This document shows, in pieces, positions 5,903-7,894 of a stretch of 7,894 bases of DNA; the first letter of the stretch is position 1; each line of letters starts with the position of its first letter. The stretch is from Cryomorphaceae bacterium (GTDB taxonomy: Bacteria; Bacteroidota; Bacteroidia; Flavobacteriales; Schleiferiaceae): assembly GCA_003451355.1 (NCBI GenBank), contig DMDX01000054.1, positions 828-8,721 on the forward strand, in the 5' to 3' direction. The position numbers were made by a program, and so were the translations under genes. The notes below the pieces were generated by a model. It searched no databases. It was not told the DNA's origin and was given only the letters and a program-made list of their open reading frames with translations.

Positions 5903-7249
5903 TTATTCGGGCTTCGAGGTGTTGTACATGCCCAGCACTTTTTCGAGGGCAATGCGTTTGTTGAGGGTTTCGTTGGCGCTCGACAGCATCGCTGCGACCG
6001 TTTGCTGGTACTGGGTTTCGGCTTGGCTGTACTCGAGGCTGCTCGACACGCCTTCGAGGAACTTGATCCGGGTCTTGTCGCGCAAACGCTTGGCAAGGGC
6101 CACATTGTCGACCTGTAGGCGGTAGGTGGTGAGCGCGTTGTCGTACTCGGACTTGGCCTGAAGGTGCTGGACGGTCAAGGCTGCCTTGGTTTGCTCGAGA
6201 AGCACGTCGAGCTGCTCGACTTTGAGACGGCTCTCTTGGGCCTTAAACACACGGCGACCCGAGGTAAAGAGCGGAAACTGCGCGCTGACGTTCCACGACT
6301 GAAAGACGACGTCGTTGGCAAAGAATCCGTTCGGATCCCAGACGTTGGCGTCTTCGCTGACAAACTGCTGAGTGAGCGAGTAGCCCGCGTAGACCTTGGG
6401 CATAAAGCTCACGAGGTCGTTTTTGTAGAGCAGAGATTGGCCAAGGCGGCCGGCCGCCAGGACGCGGTAGTCGACGTGCTGCTCGGGTGCGAAGCGCGCT
6501 TGAAGCAGCCCTTGACCACCCACAGCTCCATCGATGAGTTGGGTGAGCGTCGAAGTAAGGACCACATTCTGATCTGTGGGCAGGCCGCAGGTGAGCAAGA
6601 GCATCTTCTCGGCTACGCCGCGCTGCTGGCGCACGTTTCCGAGGGCCGCTTCGAGCTGGCGGGCAACCAAACGCACTTGGTCGGCACTCTCGGTTTCGAC
6701 GAGGCCCTCAGCAGCCATGGCCTCCATTTGGGTGGCTGTAGTGTTGGCCTGCTTGAGGTTTTCGGCGAGCACCTGCTCGTTTTCGGCCAGAATAACTGCG
6801 AGGTGGTAGAACTGCGCCGTTCGCTCGCGCACATCAATCTCGGTTTTCTCTTTATTCAGCGACGCCTGGTCCCGCAGCACGTTGGTCGCGAGGACCGCGA
6901 CAATATAGCTTCCGTCAAACACCAGCTGGTTGACGCTGAGGTTACCCAGCGAGGTGTAGCGGGTTCCGAACTGAAGTTTGTCGATGACGCCGTCTTGGTC
7001 GATGTCAAAAAACTGCGCGGGGAGCTCGATGTTGTCGGTGTACTGTCCCGCTGCGGTGACGCTCGGAAGCCCCAGCGCGAGGTTTTGCCACAGCACCTTT
7101 TCGGCGGCGCGCTGCTCTAGGCTGCGGACTTTGTTTTGGGCATTGTGGGTGCGGGCGTGCTCCATGGCTTGCTCGAGCGACATGCTTGTTTGGGCGGAGC
7201 CGGATCCTGCCCAGGCTAGAGCCAGCAGAAAAGTGAACGTGCGAATCAT
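5903..7249 (-). CDS. TolC-like outer membrane efflux channel
   Basis: This 448-residue protein fits the outer membrane efflux protein (OEP) family, whose trimers form the beta-barrel and periplasmic tunnel through which the pump discharges. The signal peptide ends near SGSAQ (cleavage likely after Ala19). Two OEP repeats are visible: a first half at about 23-220 with a strand/loop region (59-112, including NLSVNQLVFDG) and long helices (125-215), and a second half at about 250-440 with strands near 280-330 (QSWNVSAQFPLFTSGRR) and helices at 335-440 (FLEGVSSSLEYSQAETQYQQ). The first predicted extracellular loop carries DIDQDGVID (82-90), an acidic DxDxDGxxD pattern like a calcium loop. The start ATG overlaps the upstream repressor's TGA in ATGA, so translation is probably coupled. 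Its position between regulator and adaptor genes makes it the dedicated channel of this pump. Confidence 0.94.
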   Translation of the reverse strand: MIRTFTFLLALAWAGSGSAQTSMSLEQAMEHARTHNAQNKVRSLEQRAAEKVLWQNLALGLPSVTAAGQYTDNIELPAQFFDIDQDGVIDKLQFGTRYTSLGNLSVNQLVFDGSYIVAVLATNVLRDQASLNKEKTEIDVRERTAQFYHLAVILAENEQVLAENLKQANTTATQMEAMAAEGLVETESADQVRLVARQLEAALGNVRQQRGVAEKMLLLTCGLPTDQNVVLTSTLTQLIDGAVGGQGLLQARFAPEQHVDYRVLAAGRLGQSLLYKNDLVSFMPKVYAGYSLTQQFVSEDANVWDPNGFFANDVVFQSWNVSAQFPLFTSGRRVFKAQESRLKVEQLDVLLEQTKAALTVQHLQAKSEYDNALTTYRLQVDNVALAKRLRDKTRIKFLEGVSSSLEYSQAETQYQQTVAAMLSSANETLNKRIALEKVLGMYNTSKPE

Positions 7250-7872
7250 CGTTTGGAATCCTTGATTTCGTTAAAGTATTGAAGGCCTTGGGCGGTGCTG
7301 ATGGACCGTATAAATAAGGTGATCGCGGTCCAGATTACCTCGCGGCGCTCGGCGAGGCTTTCGGACTGAAGCTCGCCGTCGGCAAGCCCCACCATCGTCG
7401 TGAAGTGAATGCGGGCTACAAGTTCAGGGTCGAGGTCTTCGCGAAAGAGGCGTTGGGCCTGACCGTCTTTGATCGTTTGAGTGAGGGCGTTTTGCATGGT
7501 GCGCTGTCGCTGCTCAAAAAGCCAATCAAAGGTCTTGGGGTAGTACTTCTTAAGCGGAAACATCATGTTGGGGCCATGCGATTCCATCATCTTCATCAAA
7601 AAGGCAAAGCGGTGAATCATGCGGTCGATGGCATTTTCGTGCTCGGCCGACAACTGGTCCATAGCCACTTTGTGTGCGCCAAACACGTGGCGCACCGCTT
7701 GGTCAACCAAGTCTGCTTTGTTGCTGAAGTACTGGTACAGGGTTTTTTTGCTCATCGAGAGCTCACGGCACACGTCATCCATGGTCATCGCGCGCAGTCC
7801 GTAGCGTTGGAACATATCCATAGCTCGCTGCAGGATGCTGGTTTTGATTTCGTTGGTGCTAGATTCGCTCAC
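7246..7872 (-). CDS. TetR/AcrR-family transcriptional repressor of the efflux operon
   Basis: This 208-residue protein has the TetR-type DNA-binding domain at the N-terminus: helix 1 at about 9-25 (IKTSILQRAMDMFQRYG), then the helix-turn-helix at about 28-50 (AMTMDDVCRELSMSKKTLYQYFSNKADLVD, the family signature). The remaining all-helical part (55-200) is the variable ligand-binding and dimerisation domain, rich in Met at 93-104. Family members repress neighbouring transporter genes and release DNA on binding a drug-like ligand. Being the first gene of the operon, it most likely represses itself and the pump together. The start chosen is the GTG at 7872, placed 7 bases after a -7 promoter box; Met18 is the next in-frame Met and would cut helix 1. 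The frame stays open upstream to the window edge, so a start outside the window cannot be formally excluded. The effector is unknown. Confidence 0.9.
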   Translation of the reverse strand: MSESSTNEIKTSILQRAMDMFQRYGLRAMTMDDVCRELSMSKKTLYQYFSNKADLVDQAVRHVFGAHKVAMDQLSAEHENAIDRMIHRFAFLMKMMESHGPNMMFPLKKYYPKTFDWLFEQRQRTMQNALTQTIKDGQAQRLFREDLDPELVARIHFTTMVGLADGELQSESLAERREVIWTAITLFIRSISTAQGLQYFNEIKDSKR

Positions 7873-7879
7873 GGCGGCG

Positions 7880-7887
7880 CAAAGATA
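7880..7887 (-). promoter_or_regulatory. Bacteroidota-type -7 promoter box for the efflux operon
   Basis: The minus strand reads TATCTTTG, an exact TAnnTTTG match, followed by CGCCGCC and then the GTG start of the repressor. The spacing leaves almost no room for a 5' leader, so the mRNA may be leaderless or nearly so. The -33 element and any TetR operator upstream would fall beyond the window edge. Promoter activity is inferred from the motif and its place. Confidence 0.6.
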
Positions 7888-7894
7888 TGACGGG

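Larger units (their letters stand above)
1213..7887 (-). other. Four-gene tripartite efflux operon (transcription unit)
   Basis: The regulator, channel, adaptor and permease genes lie in one direction between a -7 promoter box at the right edge and a 13-bp terminator hairpin at 1219-1248. The junctions are a 4-base overlap, a 3-base gap and a 5-base gap. No internal terminator-like hairpin or spacer large enough for a separate promoter was seen. The unit is self-contained: it encodes all three structural parts of an RND pump plus its probable repressor. Confidence 0.88.

Noticed and set aside
6164..7120. A 318-codon open frame on the plus strand opposite the TolC-like gene
   Set aside because: It is a mirror frame created by the codon bias of the channel gene; no signal peptide or known domain is visible and it runs against a well-supported gene.
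7405..7890. A 161-codon plus-strand frame opposite the TetR gene
   Set aside because: It is antisense to a complete TetR protein with an intact helix-turn-helix signature and has no recognisable motif.

Overview
The window suggests a fairly GC-rich member of the Bacteroidota, probably flavobacterial in the broad sense. Two exact matches to the Bacteroidota -7 promoter box TAnnTTTG lie directly upstream of genes. The start codons have no strong Shine-Dalgarno sequences. The efflux proteins carry insertions typical of that phylum. The assignment is inferred from these features; no search was run. All five genes read on the minus strand, so transcription runs from right to left.

Positions 7887 to about 1213 hold one tightly packed efflux operon: a TetR/AcrR-family repressor, a TolC-like outer membrane factor, a lipoprotein membrane fusion protein (HlyD/AcrA type) and a large RND inner-membrane permease (AcrB type). 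The junctions are a 4-base ATGA overlap, a 3-base gap and a 5-base gap, so co-transcription and translational coupling are very likely. The products would form a complete tripartite proton-driven pump spanning both membranes. The first gene most likely represses the whole operon, itself included. The pump substrate cannot be told from sequence.

Positions 1197 to 1298 form a short but highly structured intergenic stretch. Just after the permease stop codon there are two exact 14-base tandem units, each built on a perfect 12-base palindrome, followed by two degenerate copies in the same 14-base phase. Next comes a 13-bp hairpin that looks like the operon terminator. Its short T tract is at the same time the -7 promoter box of the next gene.

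Positions 1196 to the left edge hold the first 398 codons of dxs (1-deoxy-D-xylulose-5-phosphate synthase, first step of the MEP isoprenoid pathway), cut off by the window. Its catalytic residues are intact, but it is unusually short between the cofactor-binding and catalytic glutamate motifs and lacks the usual linker motif between domains I and II. Its base composition is clearly richer in GC than the operon.

I see no mobile element, CRISPR array, RNA gene or evidently new multi-gene system. The points most worth a second look are the intergenic repeat/terminator/promoter stack and the compact DXS.
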